64,000 nt of DNA, from assembly GCF_014647235.1 (NCBI RefSeq), contig NZ_BMOU01000001.1:1-64000 (forward strand). Reading direction: 5' to 3'. Below, in pieces: positions 13,154 through 21,310 of the stretch; the first letter of the stretch is position 1; each line of letters starts with the position of its first letter. The position numbers were made by a program, and so were the translations under genes. The stretch is from Haloarcula pellucida. GTDB lineage: Archaea; Halobacteriota; Halobacteria; Halobacteriales; Haloarculaceae. The notes beneath the pieces were generated by a model. It made no database searches. It was given only the letters and a program-made list of their open reading frames with translations, and was not told the DNA's origin.

Positions 13154-14490
13154 CGAACCCGTTCCACGGCTCGCTGGACGACCACTTCCGCGGCGAGCGC
13201 GTGCGCGTGGTCGGTAACGATGGCACGACCTACGAGGGGTGGTGCGAGCGCCTGCACCACCACGACCGCCACGTCATGCTCCGGGACGCCACCAACGTCG
13301 ACCGGGATGCCGACGTCGGTGCCACCTTCGTGAGTCACTGCGACAGCATCGAGGTCCTCGACGAGACGAGTTGCGTCGAGCGGATCCGTCTCGACGACGT
13401 CGACCCGGCGCCGTACGCGATCCGTGAGTTCCGTCGAGACGAGAACCTGCAGTACATCGCCAACGTCCGCCAGAACGGTTGGGCGGGGTCGTTCCCCGTC
13501 GTCCGCGAGACCGAGGACGGCTACCAGATCGTCGAGGGACACAAGCGCCTGTGGGTCGCCGAGCAGGCTGGACTCGACAGCCATCCGGTTGAGGTCGTCG
13601 ACGTCGACGACTGGGAACTCGCCTTCCGGTTCGTCGTCGATCACCTTCCGGACGCCGGGCAGGTCCACGACGGCGGCACTGCCGACGGCTGCTACGCCGA
13701 CGAGCAGATCGAGGCGGCCATCGACGCCCTCGTTGAGCAGTGGGACGAGCGTGCGCTGGAGTTCGAGCGCGTGGCGTTCAATGCCGACCGGCTCGGGCTG
13801 GACGTCGTTGACGAGGATGATGATCAGGCGGACGACACCGGCGATGCCCCAGACGAGCAGACCACCGACGACGAGTCCACTGACGAGTTCAGCTGTGACG
13901 TCGACGGCTGTGCGTTCACCTCCAAGTCGGAGCGCGGGCTCGCCATCCACCAGGGGCGAACACACAGTGACGACGAGCAGACAGGGTCCGACGCCAGCGC
14001 TGAGGATGGGGAGGAAGAAGTAGCGTTCTGGTGTGGCTACTGTGCTGATGGGTTCCCGACTGAGCAGGGGGCCAAAACGCACTGTACGACCGTCCACGAG
14101 GACAAGGACACCTACATCCTCGACGTCGAACCGGACCTGGAGTGCGACGAGTGCGGGATGCAGTTCGCGAGACACACCGACCTCTCCAACCACCTCACCG
14201 GTCGCTGCGGGGCAACCCTCCCCGACCGGCTTTCTGTTGAGGAGTTCGAGGAGATCGTCGCCGACGCCGAGACGCTCCTCGAAGTCAATCAGGAAATTCG
14301 CGAATTGAGCCGCGAGCAGGTCAAGGCGCTCATCGAAGAACACGGCCTGCGTGATGAGGTCCCGACTCTCGACGCTGGGTCGCCCCAGGCGTTGGTCGAG
14401 TCGCTCAACCTCGACGAAGACGACGGGGACCACCCCGAAGGTGACGATACCTGGAAAGAGTACTCGATGGCAGGGAGGGAGCAAGCATGA
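13150..14490 (+). CDS. LSm-like / ParB-like / C2H2 zinc-finger fusion protein (446 aa)
   Basis: Four modules are visible. Residues about 12-75 (RGERVRVVGNDGTTYEGW...HVMLRDATNV) look like an Sm/LSm fold. Residues about 85-165 are ParB/sulfiredoxin-like: PYAIREF, then a helix and the strand VVRETEDGYQIVEGHKRLWVAEQAGL, with the G-H-K-R box at the nucleotide-binding position. After an acidic linker come finger modules: CDVDGCAFTSKSERGLAIHQGRTH, CGYCADGF...H...H and CDECGMQFARHTDLSNH. The end is helical. ParB-like modules partition DNA, regulate, or cut DNA; fingers would add specificity. This is the largest early-operon B gene and may serve episomal maintenance or regulation. Confidence 0.8.
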   Translation: MTNPFHGSLDDHFRGERVRVVGNDGTTYEGWCERLHHHDRHVMLRDATNVDRDADVGATFVSHCDSIEVLDETSCVERIRLDDVDPAPYAIREFRRDENLQYIANVRQNGWAGSFPVVRETEDGYQIVEGHKRLWVAEQAGLDSHPVEVVDVDDWELAFRFVVDHLPDAGQVHDGGTADGCYADEQIEAAIDALVEQWDERALEFERVAFNADRLGLDVVDEDDDQADDTGDAPDEQTTDDESTDEFSCDVDGCAFTSKSERGLAIHQGRTHSDDEQTGSDASAEDGEEEVAFWCGYCADGFPTEQGAKTHCTTVHEDKDTYILDVEPDLECDECGMQFARHTDLSNHLTGRCGATLPDRLSVEEFEEIVADAETLLEVNQEIRELSREQVKALIEEHGLRDEVPTLDAGSPQALVESLNLDEDDGDHPEGDDTWKEYSMAGREQA

Positions 14491-14576
14491 GGCCGGTTCA
14501 CCACGGCCTCCTGATGCTCCTCTGGGGAGTGCTGTGTACACTACTCCTCGCCGTCGCGATGGGGGCGATACCGTGA
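14487..14576 (+). CDS. Single-span membrane microprotein (29 aa)
   Basis: The ATG overlaps the previous stop (ATGA), and the frame reads MRPVHHGLLMLLWGVLCTLL followed by LAVAMGAIP: essentially one membrane helix. Its stop overlaps the next GTG. Conserved coupling on both sides supports a real gene. It might be a lysis or envelope-acting peptide. Confidence 0.5.
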   Translation: MRPVHHGLLMLLWGVLCTLLLAVAMGAIP

Positions 14577-14617
14577 CCCGGAGTTGTGAGCAGTCGCTGC
14601 GGGAGGTCGATTTCTGA
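14573..14617 (+). CDS. Possible 14-residue coupling peptide
   Basis: A GTG overlapping the preceding TGA opens MTRSCEQSLREVDF and then a stop that overlaps the next ATG (TGATG). It may serve only to carry ribosomes across to the next gene, or be a chance frame in a coupled operon. Confidence 0.25.
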   Translation: MTRSCEQSLREVDF

Positions 14618-14778
14618 TGAGCAGAAGTACATCACCATCCACCACGGACGAGGGCGAGTCCGAGAGCTGGGCCGAAGCCCATCGCGAGGAATTGGAACGC
14701 GAAGCCGAGAGCGACGCGCCCCACGCCTGGGTCGCCGAGCGCGTGCTTCAGTCTCTCGACGAGGAGGGCGATTCATGA
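14617..14778 (+). CDS. Small acidic helical provirus protein (53 aa)
   Basis: It reads MSRSTSPSTTDEGESESWAE, then a strongly helical charged part ending VAERVLQSLDEEGDS. It is the last gene of early operon B, and its end overlaps the integrase end by 31 bp in opposite orientation. Function unknown. Confidence 0.5.
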   Translation: MSRSTSPSTTDEGESESWAEAHREELEREAESDAPHAWVAERVLQSLDEEGDS

Positions 14779-16016
14779 GTCCCCAGCTGGCTCGGGTCGG
14801 CCTCGATCTCTTGGAGCAGTTCGGCGACGAACTGTCGGCGGCCAGCATCGTCGAGTTCGGCGAGGCCATCAGCGAGGGAGCCGACGGCGGAGTCTTTCGT
14901 CTCACGTGCTTCGCGCGAGTTCGGTTCGCCACACCAGGAGCAGTAATCAGCATGGGCTGGAATCGTCTCTCGGCAGTTACCACAGGTCGTGCGTTCCTTC
15001 GAGAGCGAGTCGTCGTCCTCGACGACGCCGGCCTCGGCGAAGATCTCCTCGTTCATCTGCTCGGCTGTGACGTGGACGTATCGCTGCCACATGTTGGTGT
15101 CCAGCGACCACTGGACGCGGTGTTGGATCTCCTGTTTGCCCCACCCCTCGCGCCACATACGCGTAACAGCCGTGTGGCGGAAGTTGTGAGGGTTGACTGG
15201 CTTGTCGATACCGGCGTCGTCGGCGACGCTTCGGAGGACCGACCGGAAGCGTTCGGGAGAGAGCGCCCCGTCGTCTTCGGTGACGTCACCGAACCCTTCG
15301 AAGCTGTGGAAGAGGGCGGCCTCGGGCTCGTCGGGGCGTGGATGGGAGTGACGCAGATAGACGCGCAGCGAGGCCTTGCTGTCGATGATGGGATAGGGCT
15401 TGATCTCGGCCCCTTTCAGGCCGATAGCGTTTCGGTTCGGCGTGTACGTCGCTCGCTCACCGTCGAGGTCGACATCCTTCACACGGAGCGAGCCGGCGAG
15501 CGTGAGCCGGACGCCGGTATCTGCGAGGAACTCGACGATAGCCTGGTTTCGCGGCCGCTTGCACGCGTCGACGAGGGCGGCGACTTCATCCTGGGTGAGC
15601 ATGTCGTCCTCGTTGACGGTCTTTTGCTGCTGGGCGGGCTTGTCGGGGTCGAAGTCTTCGACCCATTTGTCCTCGCGATGGTTCGCGAAGGCCGCGAGCG
15701 CAGCCTGGTAGTTGTAGACCGTCGACTCCGAGGGCGGGCCACCACGGCCGGCATCGGGGTCGTTCCGGAGTTCGAAGAACAACTCGCGGACGTCGTCGAG
15801 GGAGAGGTCGACCAGCGGGATGTCGCTGCGCTCTCCCAGCACTCGGAGACGGCCCGCATACTGGGCCAGCGACGAGACAGCAAGGTCACCGTCACGGTCT
15901 CGCAGCCACTGGTGGATGGCGTCGCGGTCCTCGCTGTGCAGGTCGTCGCTGTCTTCGAGCCTATCGAGGGCGTTCCGGTAGCGACGACGGAACCCACTGA
16001 AGTCGTCGGTCGGCAT
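14748..16016 (-). CDS. Tyrosine recombinase (provirus integrase, 422 aa)
   Basis: Counting from the ATG at 16016 (17 residues after an upstream Met and with a TATA-like TTTAAT at 16038-16043 at leaderless distance), the N-terminal core-binding domain spans about 1-125. The catalytic domain carries Arg170 (ADTGVRLTLAG), a Lys near 206, His277-xx-Arg280 (HNFRHTAVTR) and the nucleophile Tyr313 (WQRYVHV). Behind it is a zinc ribbon, CGNC...CSWC (about residues 362-379), and an acidic tail, typical of haloarchaeal XerCD-like integrases. It is placed at the provirus end pointing inward, convergent with early operon B, and would integrate and excise the element. Confidence 0.9.
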   Translation of the reverse strand: MPTDDFSGFRRRYRNALDRLEDSDDLHSEDRDAIHQWLRDRDGDLAVSSLAQYAGRLRVLGERSDIPLVDLSLDDVRELFFELRNDPDAGRGGPPSESTVYNYQAALAAFANHREDKWVEDFDPDKPAQQQKTVNEDDMLTQDEVAALVDACKRPRNQAIVEFLADTGVRLTLAGSLRVKDVDLDGERATYTPNRNAIGLKGAEIKPYPIIDSKASLRVYLRHSHPRPDEPEAALFHSFEGFGDVTEDDGALSPERFRSVLRSVADDAGIDKPVNPHNFRHTAVTRMWREGWGKQEIQHRVQWSLDTNMWQRYVHVTAEQMNEEIFAEAGVVEDDDSLSKERTTCGNCRETIPAHADYCSWCGEPNSREARETKDSAVGSLADGLAELDDAGRRQFVAELLQEIEADPSQLGTHESPSSSRD

Positions 16017-16140
16017 AGTACGGACAAGAGACTCGGCTTTAATCAAAGGACTGTGTGTAAAACCCACGCTTTCGCGACTATCGGCGAACCCGCGTGGTCG
16101 CCCGACTGCGCGGGGGTGGGCGGTTCCGCCGGTCGCGGCA

Positions 16141-16656
16141 CTACTCTGCCACCTCGCCGACCGCCCGCTCTCGCAACTCGCCCGTGAGGTGCATCCCGTG
16201 CTGGTCGATGCGCCGGACGATGCGTTTTGCCTGTGTCGGACTGAGATACTTGTCCTCGATGGCCGCGCGGACGACGACGCCGAAACTGCTCGTCACCTCG
16301 GCGCCGAGTCCCTGTGCGGTCCGGCGGACGGTGCGGTCCTCGGAGACGACTGCGACGGCCGAGCGGTCGGACTGGTCGCGGTGTGCGAGGACGCCGGCCA
16401 GAACGGTGACGGCAGCACCGATGTCCTTCTCGCCAAGCACCGAACGGGCCCGCTCTATCTGGCCCTCGTCGACGGTCGTCTCCACGTCGCCCCCCGCCAG
16501 AAACTCCGAGAGGTTGGTGGCGGTCGGTTCGACCGGCACCGCCTCGACGACTGGGTCGGGGATGACCACGTCGCCGTCGAACGCCTCCAACAGCGACAGT
16601 TCGCCCACCTGTCCGAGGCTGTAGACGGCGGTCGGGCCGAGGTAGATACGGGTCAT
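16141..16656 (-). CDS. PIN-domain protein, DUF3368-like, probable toxin of a TA pair (171 aa)
   Basis: The start at 16656 overlaps the antitoxin stop (ATGA). The fold pattern is that of small PIN proteins: a first strand IYLGPTAVYSLGQVGELSLL, the VVIPDPVVEAV segment, LGEKDIGAAVTVLA, and VVSEDRTVRRTAQGLG followed by a DUF3368-like end. PIN toxins (VapC type) are RNases using four acidic residues. The expected first Asp is replaced (LGPTA), while the later Glu/Asp positions are kept, so activity is uncertain. With its partner it forms a type II TA-like pair next to the provirus. Confidence 0.7.
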   Translation of the reverse strand: MTRIYLGPTAVYSLGQVGELSLLEAFDGDVVIPDPVVEAVPVEPTATNLSEFLAGGDVETTVDEGQIERARSVLGEKDIGAAVTVLAGVLAHRDQSDRSAVAVVSEDRTVRRTAQGLGAEVTSSFGVVVRAAIEDKYLSPTQAKRIVRRIDQHGMHLTGELRERAVGEVAE

Positions 16657-16955
16657 AGCTCCGCGGCGGTGTCGGCGTCGAGTTCGAGGTCCGACAGTTG
16701 CAGTTGCGTGGTCAGATTGCGCTCGCGGGCCACGTCTAGCCACTCGGCGATGGAGAGGTCCGCGATCTGGGCGGCCTCCGCCGCCGAGATGTCGCCCGAT
16801 TGGTACTGCTCGACGGCCACGCGGATGCGCAGCGTCTCCAGTCCCTCGCGAAGCGCCTTGCGGATCGTCGTCGAGCGGTCCTCGGAGAGCAACTCTGCCA
16901 CGTCGTCGAGTTCGGCCTTCTCCTCGCTGGGAAGCCGAGCGCTAATCGTTGGCAT
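16653..16955 (-). CDS. UPF0175-like antitoxin with RHH-type N-terminus (100 aa)
   Basis: Residues 1-45 (MPTISARLPSEEKAELDDVA, then STTIRKALREGLETL) resemble a ribbon-helix-helix DNA-binding unit. Residues about 46-80 (VEQYQSGDISAAEAAQIADLSIAEWLDVA) match the UPF0175 pattern of a helix-turn-helix-like antitoxin. The gene overlaps the PIN-protein gene by 4 bp. In such systems the antitoxin neutralises the PIN protein and represses the shared promoter. Confidence 0.7.
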   Translation of the reverse strand: MPTISARLPSEEKAELDDVAELLSEDRSTTIRKALREGLETLRIRVAVEQYQSGDISAAEAAQIADLSIAEWLDVARERNLTTQLQLSDLELDADTAAEL

Positions 16956-17090
16956 TGTTTACACGGTGGTCTCAGGTAAACGCACATCAAGGTAGGGGTC
17001 GGGGAACCGAGTGTTGGCTGGATGACTATTCTGGCCGACGACGAGTCGAACCGCCAACCGTTAAGCGGGCTGGTCCCCGATGAGTGGGCA

Positions 17091-17930
17091 ATGAGCGACG
17101 ACGCACGGGCGTTCGTCCCGGGCCACGTGACCGGATTTTTCACGGTCGACCGGGCGGACGATCCGACGAAGACGGGGTCTCGGGGTGGCGGGATCGCACT
17201 CTCCGACGGCGTCTCGGTGACAGTCGAACCGGCCGCCGAGACGACCGTCGAACTCGACGGCGAGCGCGTCGAGATGGACGCTGTCGAGCGAGTACTGGCG
17301 GCGCTCCGCGCCTCGGCACGCGTCACCGCCGAGACGCCTCTTCCGCTCGGTGCCGGGTTCGGGGTCTCCGGCGCGATGGCGCTGGGGACGGCGCTGGCGG
17401 CCAACGCCGCCTTCGACCGCCACCTCTCGTACAACGAACTGGTGACGATCGCCCACGGCGCCGAAGTGCAGGCCGGGACCGGACTGGGCGACGTCGTCGG
17501 GCAGGCCCGTGGCGGGGTGCCGCTTCGACTCGAACCCGGCGGGCCACAGCACAACGACGTCGACGCGATTCCCGCACGCGCCCGCGTAGAGTACCACACG
17601 TTGGGCGAACTGTCGACGGCCGACGTGGTCGGCGGCGACACCGAGACGCTGACCCGGGCCGGCGAACGAGCGCTCTCGATGGTCGTCGAAGACCCGACGC
17701 TCGACACCGTCACTCGCGCGTCACGGCAGTTCTCCCGTGAAGCCGAGTTGCTGACCGAGGCGGTACAGGCAGTCATCCGGGACGTGACCGAGGCCGGCGG
17801 CGACGCGGCGATGGCGATGCTGGGCGAGACGGTCTTCTCGTTCGGCACGGGGCTGACCGACGCGGGCTACGACGCGAGCGTCTGTGAGGTGTACCCACCG
17901 GGCGCGACCGTCGAGAACGGGCCGTCGTAG
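17091..17930 (+). CDS. Pantoate kinase (archaeal CoA pathway, 279 aa)
   Basis: A GHMP-family kinase. It begins MSDDARAFVPGHVTGFFTV, the usual opening of archaeal pantoate kinases, which is why I use the ATG at 17091 rather than 17022. The phosphate-binding motif LPLGAGFGVSGAMALGTALA lies at about residues 83-102, and a glycine-rich C-terminal segment follows. The enzyme phosphorylates pantoate to 4-phosphopantoate with ATP in the cytoplasm. The next gene, phosphopantothenate synthetase, catalyses the following step. The two form the archaea-specific replacement of bacterial PanC/PanK. Confidence 0.88.
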   Translation: MSDDARAFVPGHVTGFFTVDRADDPTKTGSRGGGIALSDGVSVTVEPAAETTVELDGERVEMDAVERVLAALRASARVTAETPLPLGAGFGVSGAMALGTALAANAAFDRHLSYNELVTIAHGAEVQAGTGLGDVVGQARGGVPLRLEPGGPQHNDVDAIPARARVEYHTLGELSTADVVGGDTETLTRAGERALSMVVEDPTLDTVTRASRQFSREAELLTEAVQAVIRDVTEAGGDAAMAMLGETVFSFGTGLTDAGYDASVCEVYPPGATVENGPS

Positions 17931-17978
17931 CGGCCCGCGACCGACGACTTTTCGACGGTCGGCGTCGGAGTGGAATAT

Positions 17979-18722
17979 ATGAGCGACGAGGTCGAGGTAC
18001 CCGAGAGCCATCCCCGCTACGAGTCGTTGCTGACGCGCCACCGCATCGAGGCGGGCGTGGACCGCGGAATCACCTCCAGACAGGGACTCATCGCGCAGGG
18101 CCGCGGCGAGGCCTACGACTATCTGCTGGGCGAACGGACCATCGAGAGCGCTGATCGGGCCGAGCGAGCGGCGGCCGCCTACATCCTGCAGGCCGACCAC
18201 GCCGTCGTCTCGGTGAACGGCAACGCCGCCGCCCTCGTCCCCGGCGAACTCGTCGAACTGGCCGAGGCGACCGGCGCTGACCTCGAAGTGAACCTGTTCA
18301 ACCGCACGGAAGAGCGGATTCACGCCATCGCGGAGTACCTCCGCGAACACGGCGCCGAGGCGGTGCTGGGACTCGAAGCCGACGGCCGCATCCCGGGCCT
18401 CGACCACGAACGTGCGAAGGTCGACGCCGACGGCATCGGCGACGCCGACGTGGTGCTGGTCCCCCTCGAAGACGGCGACCGGGCGGAGGCGCTGGGCGAG
18501 ATGGGCAAGACGGAACTCGTCGTCGACCTCAACCCGCTCAGCCGGTCGGCGCAGGTCGCGACGGTCCCCATCATCGACAACATCGTCCGGGCGATTCCGA
18601 ACGTGACAGCCCACGCGCGCGAACTGGCCGACGACCCCGAGGCACAGCGAGACGCTATCGAGGCGTTCGACGCCGACGAGGCGCTCTCGGCGGCCGAGCG
18701 GGCGATACGCGACGGTGAGTGA
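17979..18722 (+). CDS. 4-phosphopantoate--beta-alanine ligase (247 aa)
   Basis: The sequence matches the archaeal phosphopantothenate synthetase family (formerly DUF137). Characteristic stretches are HPRYESLLTRHRIEAGVDRG near the start, TSRQGLIAQGRGEAYDYLLGE, NGNAAALVPGEL and DLNPLSRSAQVATVPIIDNI toward the end. It condenses 4-phosphopantoate with beta-alanine using ATP to give phosphopantothenate. It lies 48 bp behind pantoate kinase, in the same direction, completing the archaeal route to CoA. Length is normal for the family. Confidence 0.9.
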   Translation: MSDEVEVPESHPRYESLLTRHRIEAGVDRGITSRQGLIAQGRGEAYDYLLGERTIESADRAERAAAAYILQADHAVVSVNGNAAALVPGELVELAEATGADLEVNLFNRTEERIHAIAEYLREHGAEAVLGLEADGRIPGLDHERAKVDADGIGDADVVLVPLEDGDRAEALGEMGKTELVVDLNPLSRSAQVATVPIIDNIVRAIPNVTAHARELADDPEAQRDAIEAFDADEALSAAERAIRDGE

Positions 18723-18724
18723 CG

Positions 18725-21265
18725 ATGGGACTGCGACCGTACATCTATGCGGACCGGCGCCTCCCGGACGCCGAGACGGTTCGGGAGACGCTCGCAGAGC
18801 GAACGCTGACGAAGTTCGGCGACGACGAGCAGTTGGCCCGCCTCCACCGCGTGTTCTACCCAGTCTTCCGCGTCTCCTATGCCTACGAGACCGGGGAGGG
18901 CAAACTGTTCGGGACCGAGCGACAGGCGGCGACGGCACTGCTCGACGGGCTCTGGGCGGACAACGACGACGCGCTGGCCCGGTACGCCGACGGGACGGAC
19001 AGTCCGGTGCGTCGGGCGACCAACGACTACGATTTCGGCCTCGACGACCCGGGCCTCGGTCGATCCGTCCTCTTCCGGTTTCAGGTGCCGACCGGCGACG
19101 CCGAGTCGCTGCTTCCCCGCCGCGTCGAGGAGTACCGCCAACAGTGTGGTGGCACCGCGAACGTCTTCTTGCGGAAGCTCCGGGAGTCCTACGGGTTGCC
19201 CGGCGACTTCGACCCCGCCGGGTTCGAGGGCGTGACTGACGTCGAGCGCGTGTATCTCCCGTTCTGGCTGGCGGAGTTTCACTCCCCTCACTCCGAGGAC
19301 GCCGCGATGGTGACGTTCCGCGACCCAGATGCGCCAGAGCGGGAGATGCGAACGCACGGGTGGCTCGCGGCGTTCGTCAGCGAACGACCTCGCCGCCTCG
19401 CGACCTACGGCTACGAAGTCGACCCGGACCGCCTCGAACGGAACATCCGCGAGCGAATCGGGACGAGCGAGGAGGACGACCCGGACGAGACCGATGGGAC
19501 CGACACACCGCCCCGGCCGTCGGGGGCCGGCGGTGCGCCGACGGTGACCCGCGAGGGCTCAGACGACGACGGCGTCGTCCAACCCGACGGCGTGGATATG
19601 TCCGCCGAGAGACTGGTCGACCCGAATCCCGACCGGAGTTTCGCGGACGTAGGGGGGATGAGCGACCTGCTCTCGACGCTCAACCACAAGGTCGTCCGTC
19701 CGCTCGAAGACCCGGAGACGTTCGAGGAGTACGGCATCGGCGTCGTCAACGGCGTCCTCTTACACGGACCGCCGGGATGCGGGAAGACGCACGTCGCCGG
19801 TGCGCTGGCCGGCGAAGTCGGCCACTCGTTCGTGGAGGTATCGCCGGCCGACGTAACGAGCAAGTACATGGGCGAACCCGCAAAGAACGTCGAGGAACTG
19901 TTCACCGTCGCCAGAGCGAACGCCCCCTGCATCCTCTTCATCGACGAAATAGACGGTATCGCCGGCTCTCGCGGCGGCGACAGCGACATGAACGCCAGCG
20001 AGCAGCAACTCGTCAACCAACTGCTGACCGAACTGGAGGGCATCGCGGCCGACGACGTGGTGGTCGTCGGCGCGACGAACCTCGTCGAGGACGTCGACGG
20101 CGCTATCCGGCGCTCGGGTCGGTTCGACGAGCGAGTGGAGGTGCCGCCGCCGGACGCCGAGGCCCGCCGCGAGATACTCCGTCTCCACCTCGCCGGCCGC
20201 CCTATCGCCGAGGATCTCGCCCTCGACTCGGTGGTCGAGGAGACGGCCGGCTACGCGGCCAGCGACCTCGAACTGCTCGCGGAGAACGCCGCTCGGGCGG
20301 CGCTCCGCGCCGACGAACCCATCGGGACGCCCCATCTGGCGTCGGCCGCCGCCGAGGCCGAGACGAGCATCCCCGACTGGGTCGACCCGGCGGACGTGGC
20401 CGAGGGCGGCGTCGTCCAACCCGACGGCGTCGACCTGCAGGCGACGAATCTGGTCGACCCGGACCCGGACCGGGACTTCTCGGCGGTCGGTGGGATGGCC
20501 GATCTGAAGGCGCGTCTCGAAGAGACGGTGCTAGACCCCATCGAGAACAGCGACGCCTACGCCGAGTACGACATCGACGTGCTCTCTGGGCTGTTGCTCT
20601 ATGGCCCGCCGGGGTGTGGCAAGACCCACCTCGCCGGGGCGCTCGCGGGCGAACTCGGTCACTCGTTCGTCGAGGTGTCGCCGGCCGACGTGACGAGCAA
20701 GTGGATGGGCGAACCGGCCCGCAACGTCGCCCAACTGTTCGACATCGCGCGGGCGAACGCGCCCTGCGTCCTGTTCATCGACGAGATAGACGGCATCGCC
20801 AGTTCCCGGCGGGGGTCGATGAACACGAGCGAGCAGCAACTCGTCAATCAACTGCTGACCGAACTGGAGGGCGCTGCGGCCGACGACGTGGTGGTCGTCG
20901 GCGCGACGAACTTCGTCGAGGACGTCGACGGGGCGTTGCGCCGCTCCGGTCGGTTCGACGAGCGAGTGGAGGTGCCGCCGCCGGACGCCGAGGCCCGCCG
21001 CGAGATTATCGACGTCCACCTCCGGACCCGACCGGTGGCCGAGGACGTCGACTGGGACGCCGTCGTCGAACCCACCGAGGGCTACGCGGCCAGCGACCTC
21101 GAACTGCTGGCCGAAGACGCCGCTCGGCACGCGTTCCGAGACGACTCCCACATCGCACAGACTCACCTCGAAACCGCCGTCTGGGAGACTCGGTCGAGCA
21201 TCGCCGACTGGGACGGCCGCGACCGGTACGCCGACGACGAGGACACGGCAGCGCTGAACCTGTAG
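18725..21265 (+). CDS. Tandem AAA+ ATPase with novel N-terminal domain (846 aa)
   Basis: Two AAA+ modules are present, with Walker A GPPGCGKTHVAGALA at about residue 349 and GPPGCGKTHLAGALA at about 626. Each has a LFIDEIDGIA Walker B and an R-S-G-R-F-D-E arginine-finger region, of the CDC48/proteasome-ATPase type. The first ~265 residues lack the CDC48 N-domain and are a separate acidic/aromatic domain (YIYADRRLPDAETVRETLAE). Each AAA module is preceded by the same VVQPDGVD...NLVDP-PDR linker, showing internal duplication. It probably unfolds or remodels proteins, but the substrate is unknown. The start at 18725 follows the ligase stop by 2 bp. Confidence 0.85.
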   Translation: MGLRPYIYADRRLPDAETVRETLAERTLTKFGDDEQLARLHRVFYPVFRVSYAYETGEGKLFGTERQAATALLDGLWADNDDALARYADGTDSPVRRATNDYDFGLDDPGLGRSVLFRFQVPTGDAESLLPRRVEEYRQQCGGTANVFLRKLRESYGLPGDFDPAGFEGVTDVERVYLPFWLAEFHSPHSEDAAMVTFRDPDAPEREMRTHGWLAAFVSERPRRLATYGYEVDPDRLERNIRERIGTSEEDDPDETDGTDTPPRPSGAGGAPTVTREGSDDDGVVQPDGVDMSAERLVDPNPDRSFADVGGMSDLLSTLNHKVVRPLEDPETFEEYGIGVVNGVLLHGPPGCGKTHVAGALAGEVGHSFVEVSPADVTSKYMGEPAKNVEELFTVARANAPCILFIDEIDGIAGSRGGDSDMNASEQQLVNQLLTELEGIAADDVVVVGATNLVEDVDGAIRRSGRFDERVEVPPPDAEARREILRLHLAGRPIAEDLALDSVVEETAGYAASDLELLAENAARAALRADEPIGTPHLASAAAEAETSIPDWVDPADVAEGGVVQPDGVDLQATNLVDPDPDRDFSAVGGMADLKARLEETVLDPIENSDAYAEYDIDVLSGLLLYGPPGCGKTHLAGALAGELGHSFVEVSPADVTSKWMGEPARNVAQLFDIARANAPCVLFIDEIDGIASSRRGSMNTSEQQLVNQLLTELEGAAADDVVVVGATNFVEDVDGALRRSGRFDERVEVPPPDAEARREIIDVHLRTRPVAEDVDWDAVVEPTEGYAASDLELLAEDAARHAFRDDSHIAQTHLETAVWETRSSIADWDGRDRYADDEDTAALNL

Positions 21266-21310
21266 CCTTGGGGGGTGACTTCTTGCCGGTTCGGCCCCTC
21301 TCTCCGAACG

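Larger units (their letters stand above)
1..16020. mobile_element. Integrated haloarchaeal provirus (right part; left end outside window)
   Basis: The block runs from a truncated tail-like gene at the left edge to a tyrosine integrase at its right end. Between them are short, tightly overlapping genes of unknown function, two phiH-repressor-like winged-helix genes, an Orc1/Cdc6 ATPase, a J-domain protein and several small zinc-finger proteins. This architecture is typical of haloarchaeal head-tail proviruses. From about 16,141 onward the genes are host-like. No attachment-site repeat could be found because the left end is missing and no tRNA gene is seen next to the integrase, so the right border is approximate. 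Confidence 0.85.

Noticed and set aside
13123-14541. Minus-strand frame of 472 codons opposite the LSm-ParB-finger gene
   Set aside because: The plus strand has clear zinc-ligand and ParB-like motifs and operon coupling; the minus-strand frame has none.
16017-16140. Possible attR or tRNA fragment between integrase and host genes
   Set aside because: I looked for a tRNA 3' end (GGTTCGAATCC-like) on both strands and found only a weak GGGTTCG match; without the left end no direct repeat can be recognised.
14586-16187. Plus-strand frame of 533 codons opposite the integrase
   Set aside because: It is the complement of the integrase gene; long antisense frames are expected in high-GC haloarchaeal genes.
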